Assembly (NCBI RefSeq): GCF_030272615.1
Contig: NC_081412.1
Location: 20,251,932-20,315,931 of the forward strand
Direction of reading: 5' to 3'
DNA length: 64,000 nucleotides
Source of the DNA: Cryptomeria japonica
Taxonomy: Eukaryota > Streptophyta > Pinopsida > Cupressales > Cupressaceae
Of the stretch, positions 42,081 through 54,007 are shown one piece after another. Under the pieces are notes generated by a model. It searched no databases, had not been told where the DNA came from, and saw nothing but the letters and a program-made list of their open reading frames with translations. The position numbers and the translations under genes are program-made. Every line of letters starts with the position of its first letter. The stretch's first letter is position 1.

Positions 42081-42739
42081 TTATAAAATAGCATAATCTT
42101 TAAATTATTTGACCATCTTTTTTTATACTTTTATAAATATTTTTATAAAACTATAAAAGCAATATTATCATTATGATTGATTCTGATTGTTTTGCTGGTC
42201 CTCGTCCTTAATGTTGAGTTGTCTCCCATGAGACCCCTCTTTTCTGCCAGTGGACTGCTATGTAAAAGTTCAAATCCTTTCCTGATTTACTTAATCAGAA
42301 CAATATCATTATCATACATATTTTAAATAATAATAAAATTAAAGATAATTTTTATAAACAATTTATTCACACATAATCAGAATTAAAATGAGAAAAGAGA
42401 TAGTGAGTAATCAGTCGTTAACCCTTGTTAAATACAGAATCTGAGTTTGATTTTATAGCTTCGAGTAATTTACACTAATAATAAAGCCATTACTTTGAAA
42501 TGGCCAAGTCAGTCCAGCTTAAAGAATATTTTTTGAAAAAGCTTGTTTCCCTCAGTCCAAAAATAAAAACCTAGAAACAAAAAATCGGAGTTATCAGGAT
42601 GGAGCATCTTTTCAAATAAAACGCGTGGCCAGTCAATTCACAATCAAAAGTACACCAAGTTTGCATACAGCAAATCTCGTGACTCTCCGGTATTCAAGCC
42701 CACTCATTCAGATGCATACTTTCTGCCAGGGTTTCATCC
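42081..42739. other. spacer upstream of the candidate gene
   Basis: No gene supported. A B-box-like AGTTCAAATCC lies at 42267-42277 without a convincing A box. The last ~200 bp before the TATA box are less AT-rich and may hold the promoter of the gene at 42791. Confidence 0.4.
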
Positions 42740-42746
42740 TATAAAT
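42740..42746 (+). promoter_or_regulatory. TATA box of the candidate gene
   Basis: TATAAAT in the context TCCTATAAATCACC, 45 bp before the ATG at 42791. This spacing leaves room for a start site and a ~20-nt 5' leader. Confidence 0.4.
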
Positions 42747-42790
42747 CACCTCTGTATGAACACTCTTTCCCTTCATCAAGGCCAGAAAGA

Positions 42791-44780
42791 ATGAAGTATA
42801 TGATTATAAGAGCCTCCCGGAAAGGAAGCTTAAAAGCTTCTCTATACAAAAGGGTTATCAAGCGCTGTATTCTCAAACAAAGAAGAGAGAGGAAATTGAA
42901 CCTACTGTATGCAAGGTTGAGAGCCATAATTCCTAAGCCCACAAAGGTAACTCAAATGGGTATTATTTTAAATCTGCTTTAAGTTCATTTCTGCCTCTTT
43001 TTCTTCCTTTCACCGCGCATATGTGCTTGATGCAGGCAACAAAACCTGCTTCACTTTCTCAAGATTTTTCGGATTGTGAAAGCTGCAGCTCATCTTTAAT
43101 GGCCGACCTCACAAAAGGGTATGTCAGAAAGACTCCAAGTGGGTATACAACATATCATATCATACAATTCAGTATCTATCATTATCTCAGTTTGACATGT
43201 CTGTTCTTTTAACATTATTAACTACTCATAGAAATGAGTGTTATTTATATTAATCATTTAGATCTCTCATCAGGATGAGAAAAGAGATATGGTGAAAAAG
43301 TTGATGTAAACAAAATTCACACAGTTCATCAGAAAACATTCTATCTTTTTGATGGACTGTGAAAAACTTCAGATTTATTGCTATTCTTTCAACAATTAGA
43401 AACCCTAACTGTAAGGCAAGCACTCCTTGTGACCAGAATGCTCTACTAGAAGATTGGTAAAATCCAACGTGACAGGTCTATACTTTAGTAATATACTAAA
43501 AGCCAGGATTAACTCTGCCAAATCTGATTAATGAGGTTCATTAATTTCTTAAATTTGAGTCTTGATTCTAATGTGCCTTGATATTCTGGGTTGATAGATC
43601 TCATGATGTTACTACAGTAATCACAAATCTAGATGCCTATGCTATATATAACTTTAATTAATTATGTAAGAGGTGATATCTTTTTTAAATGCTAAAAAGT
43701 AGTCTGCTGTTGGCAGTTTAGTCTTGCAGGTGTTTTACTTTCTTTTAAAGATTACAAGCTTGTGTTTGGTTAATTCCATTGTACTGCGTCTTGAATTCTC
43801 TTAATTAAAAGATTATAAAAATATGGTTTCACAGATTAGAACTTTTACTTTATATTAAAAGATAAATAGGATTTTATGGCTCTTAAAATCCAGTCACATC
43901 AAAACAAAACTGAAAAGGTTAATAGTTATTCCATTGAATAGATTGTATTTTCATATACTCTGAAGTAGCAACTTGTTATTGAAACACAGGATCAACCATA
44001 TGTATGGTATATATGTTTGATGAGATAGGTAAAACTGAGTAGTTTGATGAAATAAGTATAACTGGGGAAAAGCTACAAAATATTTCAACGTAGTCTTAAA
44101 TCAAAGAGTTTTCAATATTGACGTAATTACTGCGTTTTCAGCTTAAATGAGTACAATAGAGATTCATTTTGTTGGCTGACTGTACCCATTACCTGAATTT
44201 TTCATTAGCATTATTAACTCCACATTTCCTGCCACAATTTTTATTCAAAAGAAGAGAAAAATGTCAAATGCAGTCATAATGCCTTTTGCAAATGGTATTC
44301 TGTAATGATAATTGGTCTCTCATACTAATATGAATCAAACGATCAACAATGATTCTCTGATATGCTGGGTTATGATGGGTTTAAAGTTTGTATATAAATA
44401 TATAGTTTTAAGTACATCTGAGTAAACTTTTAAACGTGAATGATAATGTTGTCGGGTCATTAGTACTGCTTGTATAAAAGTCATTTTCACTACAATGATC
44501 ATTGGAAGCTAGTGGGTGTTTGTAATGCTAAGATTTGCTGCAATACTTATATATTCTCCTTGATTAGTTTGAATGATAATCAATTCACAAATCTTAGTTC
44601 TATTGATTTCCTGTATTTCCTTCCATTCATGAATACAACATATTATTTCTTTTTAAACAACAACAGTTAACATAGTATGTAATGATGGGATATGTTTTTA
44701 ATTTATGTGCAGGCTTTGAAACCAGTGGAGCTAGAAGAATGTGACGAGTTAAAAGTTATATATATACCCTTCTGCTGAAA
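42791..44780 (+). CDS. possible small three-exon gene, unknown basic protein
   Basis: Exon 1 (42791-42946, 52 codons) is rich in Lys/Arg and contains KQRRERKLNLLYARLRAIIP, which faintly recalls the basic region and first helix of bHLH proteins; no second helix is seen. It ends AAG|GTAACT. Exon 2 (43036-43118) follows TTGATGCAG, encodes a Ser-rich stretch (SDCESCSSSLMADLTKG) and ends at GG|GTATGT. A third piece follows GTGCAG at 44713: read in the joined phase it stops after two codons, while the other phase gives ALKPVELEECDELKVIYIPFC and a stop at 44780. Single-copy in the window and flanked by a TATA box, but the splice model is unproven. Confidence 0.35.
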
Positions 44781-46099
44781 AGGCAGAGCGGCTATCTTAG
44801 GATTCCAGCAGGAAAGAAAAAACAAATATATGCATATTAATTGTGGAAGAAAAATGTGTCTTTTCGGCTGGAATTTTCTTGCAGTGCACATTTAATTTCC
44901 TGTTTTGAACGTTCTCTAAAAAGTACCGAGTCACAAGACTCTTTTTTACCACTTTCCTCCATGTTTTAATATTCTAATTTCGTCTGCATTCCTAATATGA
45001 GATGTTTTTCTGCATACTTCCTGGTTTCATAGCAGAGTGCAGTAGATGGAGTATTAAAGTGTTGTACCCAACAAATTGCTTTTACTATTTGTAGTATACA
45101 AAGAAAGAATGTGAGCTTTGTTAATATGCCACCAGTACGTCCAAGTTCTGTAATTGAATGAATTGTAGCAAACGAAGAGAAAAACAAGAGTTTTGTCACG
45201 AGAAAGAATGTGAATGCTCGTGAGGAAAAGATTTCACGAGATTGCTGAGGCACTCATTCCCAGCTCTCAGACAAAACGTTCGTATCAGTTTCAGATAGGC
45301 TTTTTCATTTGTGTTCGTATTGAAAATTACAAAACGATTATGCAATGAGTTCTTAACAGACAAGGAATGGATCGTGTTAGAAGAGAGATCCAAAGATAAG
45401 TTTGGATTAAACTAACATATTTAGTTCAGACTGTTTTTCTCTTTGCCCATGGCAGAAACATTATATTCAAAGTGATCTTTTTCCAGGTTCAGAAAGAACC
45501 GCCACTGTAATCACCACGTGCGTTTCGTCGTTTTCTATCTCATCCTTCACTGCCTCTCACGAGATCGCTCGCCCGGGATCTAATGCTCGTTATTCAAAAA
45601 TTGGTCCATGGATCTCATCCCTAATGTTTAATCTTTTTGAACAGCAATATAGATTGTGGAAATTTAATATCACTAATCTCATTTTTAACCTTTGATCTTT
45701 TTTAGGTTTATTTCACAATAATGAATTTTCTATACTCAATTTTTTTTTTTTTTATGTTTTAAGTTTGTTCCATAAAAGTTTGTTAAATGTACAAATATGA
45801 TCTCTTTTATTATTAAAGTAAGTTTTGTTTTTATCATTTTTTAATTTATATAAAAAATTTAGTTTGGTTTAAGTCGAATGAGGTCATGAATGCACTTCAT
45901 TAAGCTTGACTAAACTTTGGAGCAAGAATTTATTGGTATGAATGCCAACAATTTTAATATGAAGGATTAGAGCCACAAACACAAATGTCAAATAAGGGCT
46001 TGAATATTGATAAATACAATAACAATGATGTGATTTAATCATCATATTATACCATGAATGCCATAATTATTTTATTGTTTTTTTTTAGTTAATTAACTT
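44781..46099. other. unassigned DNA
   Basis: No gene supported. Minus-strand frames at 44966-45393 have no recognisable domain. A G-box core CACGTG occurs at 45516-45521 in a short GC-richer patch (45490-45590) that also contains CCCGGG. From 45640 on the DNA is AT-rich. Confidence 0.4.
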
Positions 46100-47732
46100 A
46101 TATTATTATTATGTGTTTTGTTGTTCTAATTAGATTAAATTAGTAGAGGTCCCAACCATTACATAGTTGCATTGTAAGGAAACCCAAGGACTCACAAGGA
46201 GTGAGAGCCCAAAACCAAACACAACAAAATCCAAAGACTAGAATAACTAAATAGACAACTAGAACAAAAAACCAACAGACACACCCACATTGAAGACACA
46301 AACCAATGGCCTACTTGGTGGGGGGCTTCTCAATTTTCCATTCTTGGCTCATCACTTTCACTTTGCCAGAGAAGGAGAGCCTCTTGTTTGAATCTTTACA
46401 TAAAGAAATAGCAAAGGACTCTAGGGTAGCTTTCACCTTGGACATTGACGACTCAAAACCAGTAGTAGGGGAGGATAGCAAGTGATGCTTCTTTCTTAGT
46501 TGCCTCCTGTCAATTTCTTCCTAAATGGCCTATAGAGAAACAAAACTATTCTTGGAAATTTCATTATTCTAAGCTATCATTTCCTCCATTTTCCTTTTAA
46601 GGGACACTTGGTTGTCCTACAGAACCCGAATAGCCTTCATCATCTCCTTCATGTACTCCTTCTAGTCCATCTTATCGTAGAGCCCCTTCAATTCCTCCTC
46701 CATGCCTTGCCACCTTTCAAGATTTTCAACAAAATTATTGGCTACCATTCAAACCCTTTGGTCCTTATCGTTCACTGTCCAGCTTGAAACTCTAGCATCC
46801 GATTCAATGAAGGCCTCTAGTCTATTAATTTTCTTTTTCACCACATTTAATTACCCCAAAAGATAACAAATTATAGCTTCCTATTTCTTGAAGTCATCAC
46901 AAAGTTCATTAATCTTATCCACAAAGGTAGGTTAGTCCTATTTTCTTAGTGAATTCGGAGGTGAAGGGGTAGGGGAGCCAAGTGAGGGGATTCTAAGGGG
47001 TGGCAACATTATTGATAGGATTGTCTAGGTCTACTCAAACCCAATAGACCATGATGAAGTAGAGTTATTAGAATCATTCTCCTCTACCTTTGGCTCTTCG
47101 CAATGCACTCAATAATGGAGGGGTTGAGGGGTTCTTAGATTTAGCCATCCTGCTAGGGTTAACTCAGGTAGGGTCACTTTAGGTTTAGGATTGGAAATGA
47201 CATCTTTACTATCCAGATTATCTAACAACTCAACACACGAAGTGGGACTACAGGGATTACAAGCTAGCCCACACATGGGGGTTAAATTTAGGCAAAAAAT
47301 TTATAGATGTAGAATAATCCCCTAATACATGGAAAGGACATCTTTTGTTTTGGCAACAACCATAGACTGAGAAGTAGGGAAACAGATCCAATAAGGGAAA
47401 TTCATCTTTACACCATACATCAAATGGTTGAGCATGGGGAAAAGCTAAGAATGGAACTATTTAAATCTCCTATCCAAGGTGATGAACTTCATATGAGGAG
47501 TAGTGCAACCTCTTTCCAAACCCCAAGTAAGTCATTTATTTTCAAACCACTCTATAGATGAGAAACTTTCTCCCCTGACTTCAAGAACCTCTTGAAATCC
47601 TCCTTGTAATTATCCTTAGGTTTCTTTGGGAAGGTTGTGTCCTCCACCACCAGACCCATAGAAGTTGCAATGGTTTCCATAGACACCATGAATTTCACCC
47701 TGCCCACTTTGACTTCTCTATCATCCTAGGAT
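46100..47732 (-). mobile_element. antisense, broken retroposon ORF (ORF1-like)
   Basis: Read on the minus strand, a frame broken by several TAGs covers about 47830-46320. One part reads VGRVKFMVSMETIATSMGLV and then KPKDNYKEDFKRFLKSGEKV; farther on are helix-rich, Glu/Lys-rich segments such as KEYMKEMMKAIRVL. The 3' end (46190-46070) has GGTTTTGGGCTC-like sequence and an A-rich tail (T-run at 46078-46087 on plus). This layout resembles the ORF1-only retroposons at 51734 and 59347, although the proteins are not clearly the same. No reverse transcriptase is seen. Confidence 0.45.
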
Positions 47733-48020
47733 TGGGCAAACTACATAGATAGAGAAAGGTTAAAGCCCTTGATTCCTTCAACATATGTCACCAAATTTCA
47801 CTCCACCACCTTTTCTATAGAAAACCATTTTGTTTAAAATTATTTCATTTATCTATCTCAATTTGAATAAGATATCCACCCATGGTTTCCACAATAGAGC
47901 CAAGAACAGGGGCAAGCAAGGGGTTGCTAAAACCAACTATGGGAAAGACACAAAAAAATGCAGTTTTGAAATAAGTTTAGTTGTCACTAGATTTAACAAG
48001 GCAAAGCTATATAAATAAAT

Positions 48021-51000
48021 TTAAAAGATTGTGTTCTTTGTTGTTATATTTAAAGAGACTCTAAGATTATTTTATTGAGTATACTTAGAGTATGGAATTA
48101 TAGAAAATATAGAGAATCTAGAGTATTTAATAGAGCATATTATCTTAAAAAACTATTATGCATTTACTTTTTATATTCAACTATTTTTCTTACATTTGAC
48201 CCTTCCAATTAACAAAATTCTAAAAAGTGATTACAAACATTGTTGATCCTTATACCATTTAGAATGTAGGAATTAGTGAGATCAAGATTATGGATTACAC
48301 AATATTTTTTAAAAACAAGACAATTTCCACAAAATTGGATACTAATTCTATAGAAAACACAAATGAAGACCACTTCTATAGATATGAGCCTAAAACATAA
48401 TAATGAATATTGAATTTTTAAAATTTGATATTTTTATTTGAAACCATACAAAAATATAGAGTATTGGTGAATTATATCTTGACATTTATTTTAGCACTTC
48501 TCTATCAACAAATTTTAATTAAATGTCATTATTTTGCATGGTAACAATAAGCCCCACCGGCTGGAAGCTCAAGTTGTTGAAACTTTATGGGACTTGCGTT
48601 AATGTTGTCCCTTTTGTTGGTGCTACTTTATTCCTCTGCTAGCTTTTTGTTGATGTTGGGTTGTGTGTTTCTTTGATTGTCTTGTTTTCCTATCCAACCG
48701 TTATCTTTTTGGTTTTCTCTATTTTGAGGGGCTTTAATGATTTATCATATGTAACTTCTTGTTACAGGTTTCGGATCCCTTCAAAACCTATTTTTTCTTT
48801 AATAAAAAACAATAATCCCGACCCAATATAAGTGGTCATGATGGTGGTGGTGATTTCTCCACCTCCCTCCTCACTCCTCACCATGAGTACCTTGAGAATA
48901 ATGTTTCATGGACTATTTTTCAAAGGAAGAAGAAGGGTATTCCCAAGTATATCTCTTAGTAACATACCAAGGGTATGGTTTTCTATCATTTAGAATTTTT
49001 CATTACATGTTGTGCATTGTTTGATAGCTTCATTACAATTTTCTATATTGTTCCTTTCTAGATGTTTCATCCCTTGTGGAACTCATCTTGTATGCCTTGA
49101 GATATTCTATTGTAAAAATGGTTAGAAACTTTCAAAAATCTAATTTTACCTTAAAAATTAAAATAATCCCCAACATTATTACTACAATAATTTATTTTCA
49201 ATTTATATTTATTTTTAGATAATCTTTTTACTACTTTTTATTATAAAAATAAAATATCTTTTTAAATATTAAAAATTTATATAAATGGACAATAAAATTT
49301 AATGTAATATAATCAAGGTTTTAAATTAATTAGTGATAGTATTTTGGTACATGGTGGCTCATGTTAAATTATGAAAAATAGTGGCATTTTTTGTGGATGA
49401 AGGTTATCACAAATTATAAAGGGCATACTAAAGTAGGATGTGGTGCTCAAAGTGATCGGATCTAGTGATTTTGGTAGGCTCCATGTCGAATTATAGCTTC
49501 TTACAATGTTAGAAAAGGAAAGAGCATGTTGACAATGGTGACTCGAAAGACTATTGTTGGAGTAAGGAGGAGTAATAAGGGAATGGGAGGAGAAGCATTG
49601 AAGAGGAATTTTATGTATTTCTTGAAGAGGAAGATTGAAATCCCATATTTAAGGATGTGGTTCTTGTAAATATGGGAGGTGAAAAATGGAATGGATGGCT
49701 ACTCATGTGTTGGGATTAAGATGGCTATGAAAAAGATTCCTCTTGAACTAGTGCTAGTGGGTAGGTAGGTGCAATTTGTTTTGTGGTATACAATGTTTAA
49801 TTTGTACATAATTAATTTTTATGGTCATGGGTACTTACTTTCTTCATGATGATATTGAAGGTTTTGAGAATTAGATAGAAGAAAATTTAAATAGTTAGTT
49901 TGAATATTTTCATGGCCTTATTAAAAATATCTTCAAGTTTCATTGAAAAATATAGGAGACTACTAGTAACTTGAAGGAAACACTATCAATTGAGGCTAAT
50001 TTTAATGTTCTAGTTGTCTATTGTGACTAGGAGTATAAGAATGATTTTTTTAGAAATATCACCTCTTATTAAAAGTGAGGCATAGAAGAAATGAAAATGT
50101 GCAAGCTACTATAGGAGTCTATTTTGATTTTGTCCCCTCCATGTGTATGTAATGCATATCACTCAATATATATATAGTTCTTCTTATAGTTCTAGACAAT
50201 AACTTACAAACAGTTGTTCAAAACAATAGAATTATATAGTTCCATAGCATATCTTCATGTATAGAGATGAGCTTGGTAGTTATAAATACAACAAAAAAAA
50301 AAATGAAGTATGTGATTGATAATAGATTCTATTTTGAATTAGAGAGTGTTAGCAATAATGTTTTAAAAAAAGAGACTAAATTTATGTTATGATGAATTCA
50401 ATGAAATATTTAGTTACTAAAATAGTAATATTTATTATTCTTTTTATGACTTTTCAATGTCTTACTCAAATTTATCTAACAAAAAAATCAATATATAATT
50501 TAGGTAACTAAATATATTAAAATAAGCTCATTCTTAAAAAAAAAAGAAAAAAAAGAAAAAAGACTATACATCATACTTGAAACCATTGGATAAAATAATA
50601 AAAACAATTATTAAAATCAAACTCCTCACTTAAATGAAAATAATGAAATAAAAAAAGGGAAATATCTCATATATCATTGAAAAAATTATTGAGGTTTCCC
50701 TTATCTTAACAAGGATTTTGTTACTAGATATTTCACTGGAGAAGTCTGAAGGCGGAATAAGTTTCAATCAGGATTATGATGGGAAGAAAGTGAAGAGTAC
50801 AAGTAATCTTTAATCAAACATTTTGTGTAAGATAAAGTGAATAATCTAGATCCTATTTTCCAAAGATTTTGCTGTCTCCTGCGTCAGACATTATCTATCC
50901 TTGTTCTTTTCCACCACATAACTTAAAAAATAGAACAGAATCTTGGACTTCAAGATTAGATTTCTCATCCGATTCGTCCCAATACGCCAGCTATTAGTTA

Positions 51001-51111
51001 TATCATCTCCAACGTCAAAAACTGTCTTTTCTCATTACAATCCTCAGTAATAGTTTTAATATGCATATCTTTGTCTTTGTCTGAGTTGTAATTAGCGTTG
51101 TTATCCTGCAG
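48021..51111. other. non-coding part of duplication copy A
   Basis: Apart from the retroposon at 48554-48807 I see no gene. The DNA is AT-rich and matches 55840-58744 with small indels, including a 68-bp stretch at about 57025-57092 that copy A lacks. Confidence 0.55.
48554..48807 (+). mobile_element. short retroposon D, 5'-truncated or SINE-like
   Basis: A 254-bp insertion flanked by AACAATAAGCC (48543-48553) and AACAATAATCC (48808-48818). Copy B of the duplication has the empty site with a single AACAATAAGCC at 56394-56404. It ends AGGTTTCGGATCCCTTCAAA then ACCT and an AATAAAAA tail; the stem AGGTTT/AAACCT (48766-48771, 48784-48789) is preceded by a second small stem GTAAC/GTTAC (48751-48765). 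Its 3' hairpin and tail match the other retroposons of the window. Confidence 0.85.
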
Positions 51112-51259
51112 AATGTTACAGGTTATTGAGACTCACAATCAGAGCACGTCTATGGAGATACATGACAGAGAATTCCTTAGAAATGTGAAGGATGAGCTGT
51201 CATTCAAAACTTTCCCATCAATTCCTGTTATTTCAAATGTCCATCAATGTTCCTCTTAG
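51112..51259 (+). pseudogene. exon-like block, copy A
   Basis: After a pyrimidine-rich stretch and CTGCAG (51106-51111), a 49-codon frame reads LQVIETHNQSTSMEIHDREF and onward to TAG 51257-51259. It resembles the last exon of a plant gene with its intron acceptor, but I do not recognise the protein. Copy B (58745-58925) has the same block with a one-base deletion that extends the frame. Confidence 0.35.
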
Positions 51260-51733
51260 TCTTCGTTGTCTTCTTTTATTAATGTGTCATTAAATAGTGT
51301 AATGGCTAATAAAAATCAAAACAAACAAATTTTTACTATAAATATAATATAAAGTTAATATATTTATAAATAATAATATTTAATTTTTAAATAAAATATT
51401 TATTTATTATATTTAAATATTAGTTATTATTAAAATCAATTGTTAGAGAGCTCAAGGAGTAAACAAATTTATGATCCTAAGAATGGATCACAAAATGTGA
51501 TATGGAACATTGATGCGAATAAACACACACAATCGAATTGAGAAATTCCAGTAATAAACAATATATATTGTGGAAAATTGATATCATTAATAAAATTTGT
51601 TACTCATACATAGAATTGCAATTATGTTAAAAGGTGTTCTTGTGTGGAGAAGCCTTATACAATTAAACCTTTTATAAACTATTTTATTAATGTCTCTAAA
51701 ATTAATATTTTCCACCATTTCAACAAATAATTA

Positions 51734-52881
51734 CTCCCCCTCCAATCCCATTTTGCCTTTGGATTTTGAAGAGTATGACACTGAAACTAGTTTTTTTGAG
51801 CGTATTTCTAATGGGGATACAAACTAGGAAGAGGAAATTACTTCCCCTCTAAAAGGGCACCCAAAAAATCCCCTTTGAGTAGGACTTCGAGCAAACAAGA
51901 GATCCCTGTCAAAACCCTTTCCAAGGCTAAAAAGAAAATGAGAGCCACTCCTAAGAATAAGCTGGTCTCTTACTCTGAGGATTCATCGAGTGATCCCTCT
52001 GATATATCTAGTTCCCTTGAAGAATCCCATTCTTCTCACCCTGCCACTGATAGAGAGAATAGGCCAAGATTTCCAAAAGACTTTAAACCGGATGAACATT
52101 GTTTCAAGCTAGACGGGGAATCTCCAGATGATGTGTCGGCTATTGCAAGAAATAGTGCAGTGGACCTTTTTTAGGGTTTTTAAATGGGCTTTTCACGAAA
52201 TCAAAGACATTAACCTAAAGAATAGGGCAACTGCTAGTAAATTGGAGGAGTTCGTTGAAAAAGTGTAACCTCAGAAGACCGAAGGGGCAATCTGGACCGA
52301 GGAAGAAAATCTATCTATCACTGAGTATCTTCAGAGAACGGTGGAACTTATTCAAAAACTGAAAAAAGAAAATGAGAAGAAAACCATGCACCTCGAGGGG
52401 CAAGTTAGTAAAATTAGGGAAACTTTGAATGCCATATTGAAACAAAGTCACAAGATTATCAAGAATTATGTGGCCACAATGAATACAATGGTGAATAAAC
52501 TCGAAAAATTCTAGTAGGGTACCCTAATTGTGGACCTTCATGCTGACAGAGAAAAATGCCAAAAAGAATAGACTTGTTCGTCCAAGAGAACCGGAGCCAA
52601 CTTGAAGAGAAAGGCAGAGTCTTCCAATCAGGAGCTTCAGGACCTGAGAAAGGCGGCCCAAGAGACGAACACTCTGGAGAATGAGATAGCTGAGACTATA
52701 AAGTCTTTAGGTTAATGTCTATCTAGTTTTAGTTCCTGCTATCTTTTTATTTGGTTTTTTGTCCTTTTATCATTTTGATAGCTTTTTCGTGTTGGTGAAC
52801 TTAAACTGTTTATTATATTTTTGTCTATAACTCTCTGGTTTTGGGTCCTTGTAAAACTTTTTTTTTTGTCTAATAAAAAAT
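51734..52881 (+). mobile_element. ORF1-only retroposon C, copy A
   Basis: Flanked by AAATAATTA (51725-51733) and AAACAATCA (52882-52890), a decayed 9-bp target duplication. It holds one broken ORF of roughly 330 codons: an acidic and Ser-rich N-terminus (LVSYSEDSSSDPSDISSSLE at about 51970), a conserved block AVDLFRVFKWAFHEIKDINL (with a frame break near 52170), and a coiled coil (RTVELIQKLKKENEKKTMHL, about 52330) ending ETIKSLG with TAA/TAG-type stop near 52712. The 3' end has GTTTT/AAAAC (52838-52857) and an AATAAAAAA tail. Coiled coil without RT recalls a LINE ORF1 protein. Confidence 0.65.
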
Positions 52882-52890
52882 AAACAATCA

Positions 52891-53544
52891 ACACCTTCCA
52901 AGTTTGATTTAAGCTCTCAAAATAGTTTTTCCATACTTTATTAACCATTATTTTATAAGAGTGATTGAGAATTTTATCAAGAAATGGTTTCAAAATAATT
53001 TCATCTATGATGATTAGATACTTTGGTATTTTATGAATAATTCTAGATGAGGTGCGATGATTGGTGTGTGCATTTGGTTTACATGTGGTTCATTTGATTC
53101 ATTATTTCTTGTTTCAATAAGTGTGATGATTAGGATTTGTTCTTGGTTTACACTTAGTAAATTTGATTCATCATTTCTTTTCTCAATAGTTGCTTCAATA
53201 TCTGTTTATACATTAATATAAAATTTGTATAGATGGTGTACCTTCTCCTCCAACTTTTCTCATTTGACATAGTCTTTTCATGCACTCCTTTTTTTTTATC
53301 TTGTTTTGCTAAATTTGCTTGGATAGTCCTCACTTGTTCCTTCCCATGGTAAATAATATTAGTCCACAAATTAAAATAATTGTGAATATATGTTAATAAA
53401 CATTGTAATTAAATAAAAAATAATTTAATTGTCATAAAGCAACACATATTCATCACATTTAGACTCTTTATACCCATCTAAATGATATATTACCTAAAAA
53501 ATTAAAAAATTGTCAACAAAATATAAAATAATCATAAAATTAAC
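52891..53544. other. non-coding part of duplication copy A
   Basis: AT-rich and matching 60467-61130 closely. Minus-strand frames at 52739-52993 and 53154-53369 recur partly in copy B but show no recognisable domain. Confidence 0.5.
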
Positions 53545-53569
53545 AATAAAAAATATTAACAACAAAAAA

Positions 53570-54007
53570 ATGTGTGAGAGCAGGAGTGGGAGTGGGAGTG
53601 GGAGTAGATTGAGGGTTTCGGCTGAGAAGGCACGGGATTCTACAGATGATGATGGCGATGGGGAGGAAGATCTCTTCCCCTTGTGGGTTGGATTCCTGCT
53701 TCATCGCCCTTTGGAGTGCCGCCTTACTGTGGTCCTGGATGGCCCTGCCTACAGTAGAGGAGATGTGATGGATCCTCTATTTGGGGTTCGCTCTCTCCTT
53801 TTCGATCCTGGATTTTGGAGTGTTGCGTCCCTTGTTCTTGAAGATGGAGCTGCCTACGGCTGGCTTGCAGAGACTTCTTCCTACGTGGAAGGACTTTGTA
53901 GGGAGTCTAGCCCTTGTAGGTCATTTGTTGTTCTACAGGTTCCTGGTCCTCCGTTTCACTATCGACAGAGTCTTTTTTCTGTCGACGCTTGCCTTCTTTC
54001 CTCCTAG
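53570..54007 (+). CDS. short ORF at the 5' end of retroposon A2
   Basis: 145 codons from an ATG at the very start of the element. The N-terminus has Ser/Gly/Arg repeats (SRSGSGSGSRLRVS), then the acidic stretch DSTDDDGDGEEDLFP, which matches the place and character of the acidic motif in A1. The rest has no recognised domain. The start could lie slightly elsewhere because the ATG overlaps the target duplication. Confidence 0.3.
   Translation: MCESRSGSGSGSRLRVSAEKARDSTDDDGDGEEDLFPLWVGFLLHRPLECRLTVVLDGPAYSRGDVMDPLFGVRSLLFDPGFWSVASLVLEDGAAYGWLAETSSYVEGLCRESSPCRSFVVLQVPGPPFHYRQSLFSVDACLLSS

Noticed and set aside
42180-42290. Possible tRNA-derived SINE with B-box-like AGTTCAAATCC at 42267
   Set aside because: No convincing A box at the right distance, no A-rich tail and no target duplication.
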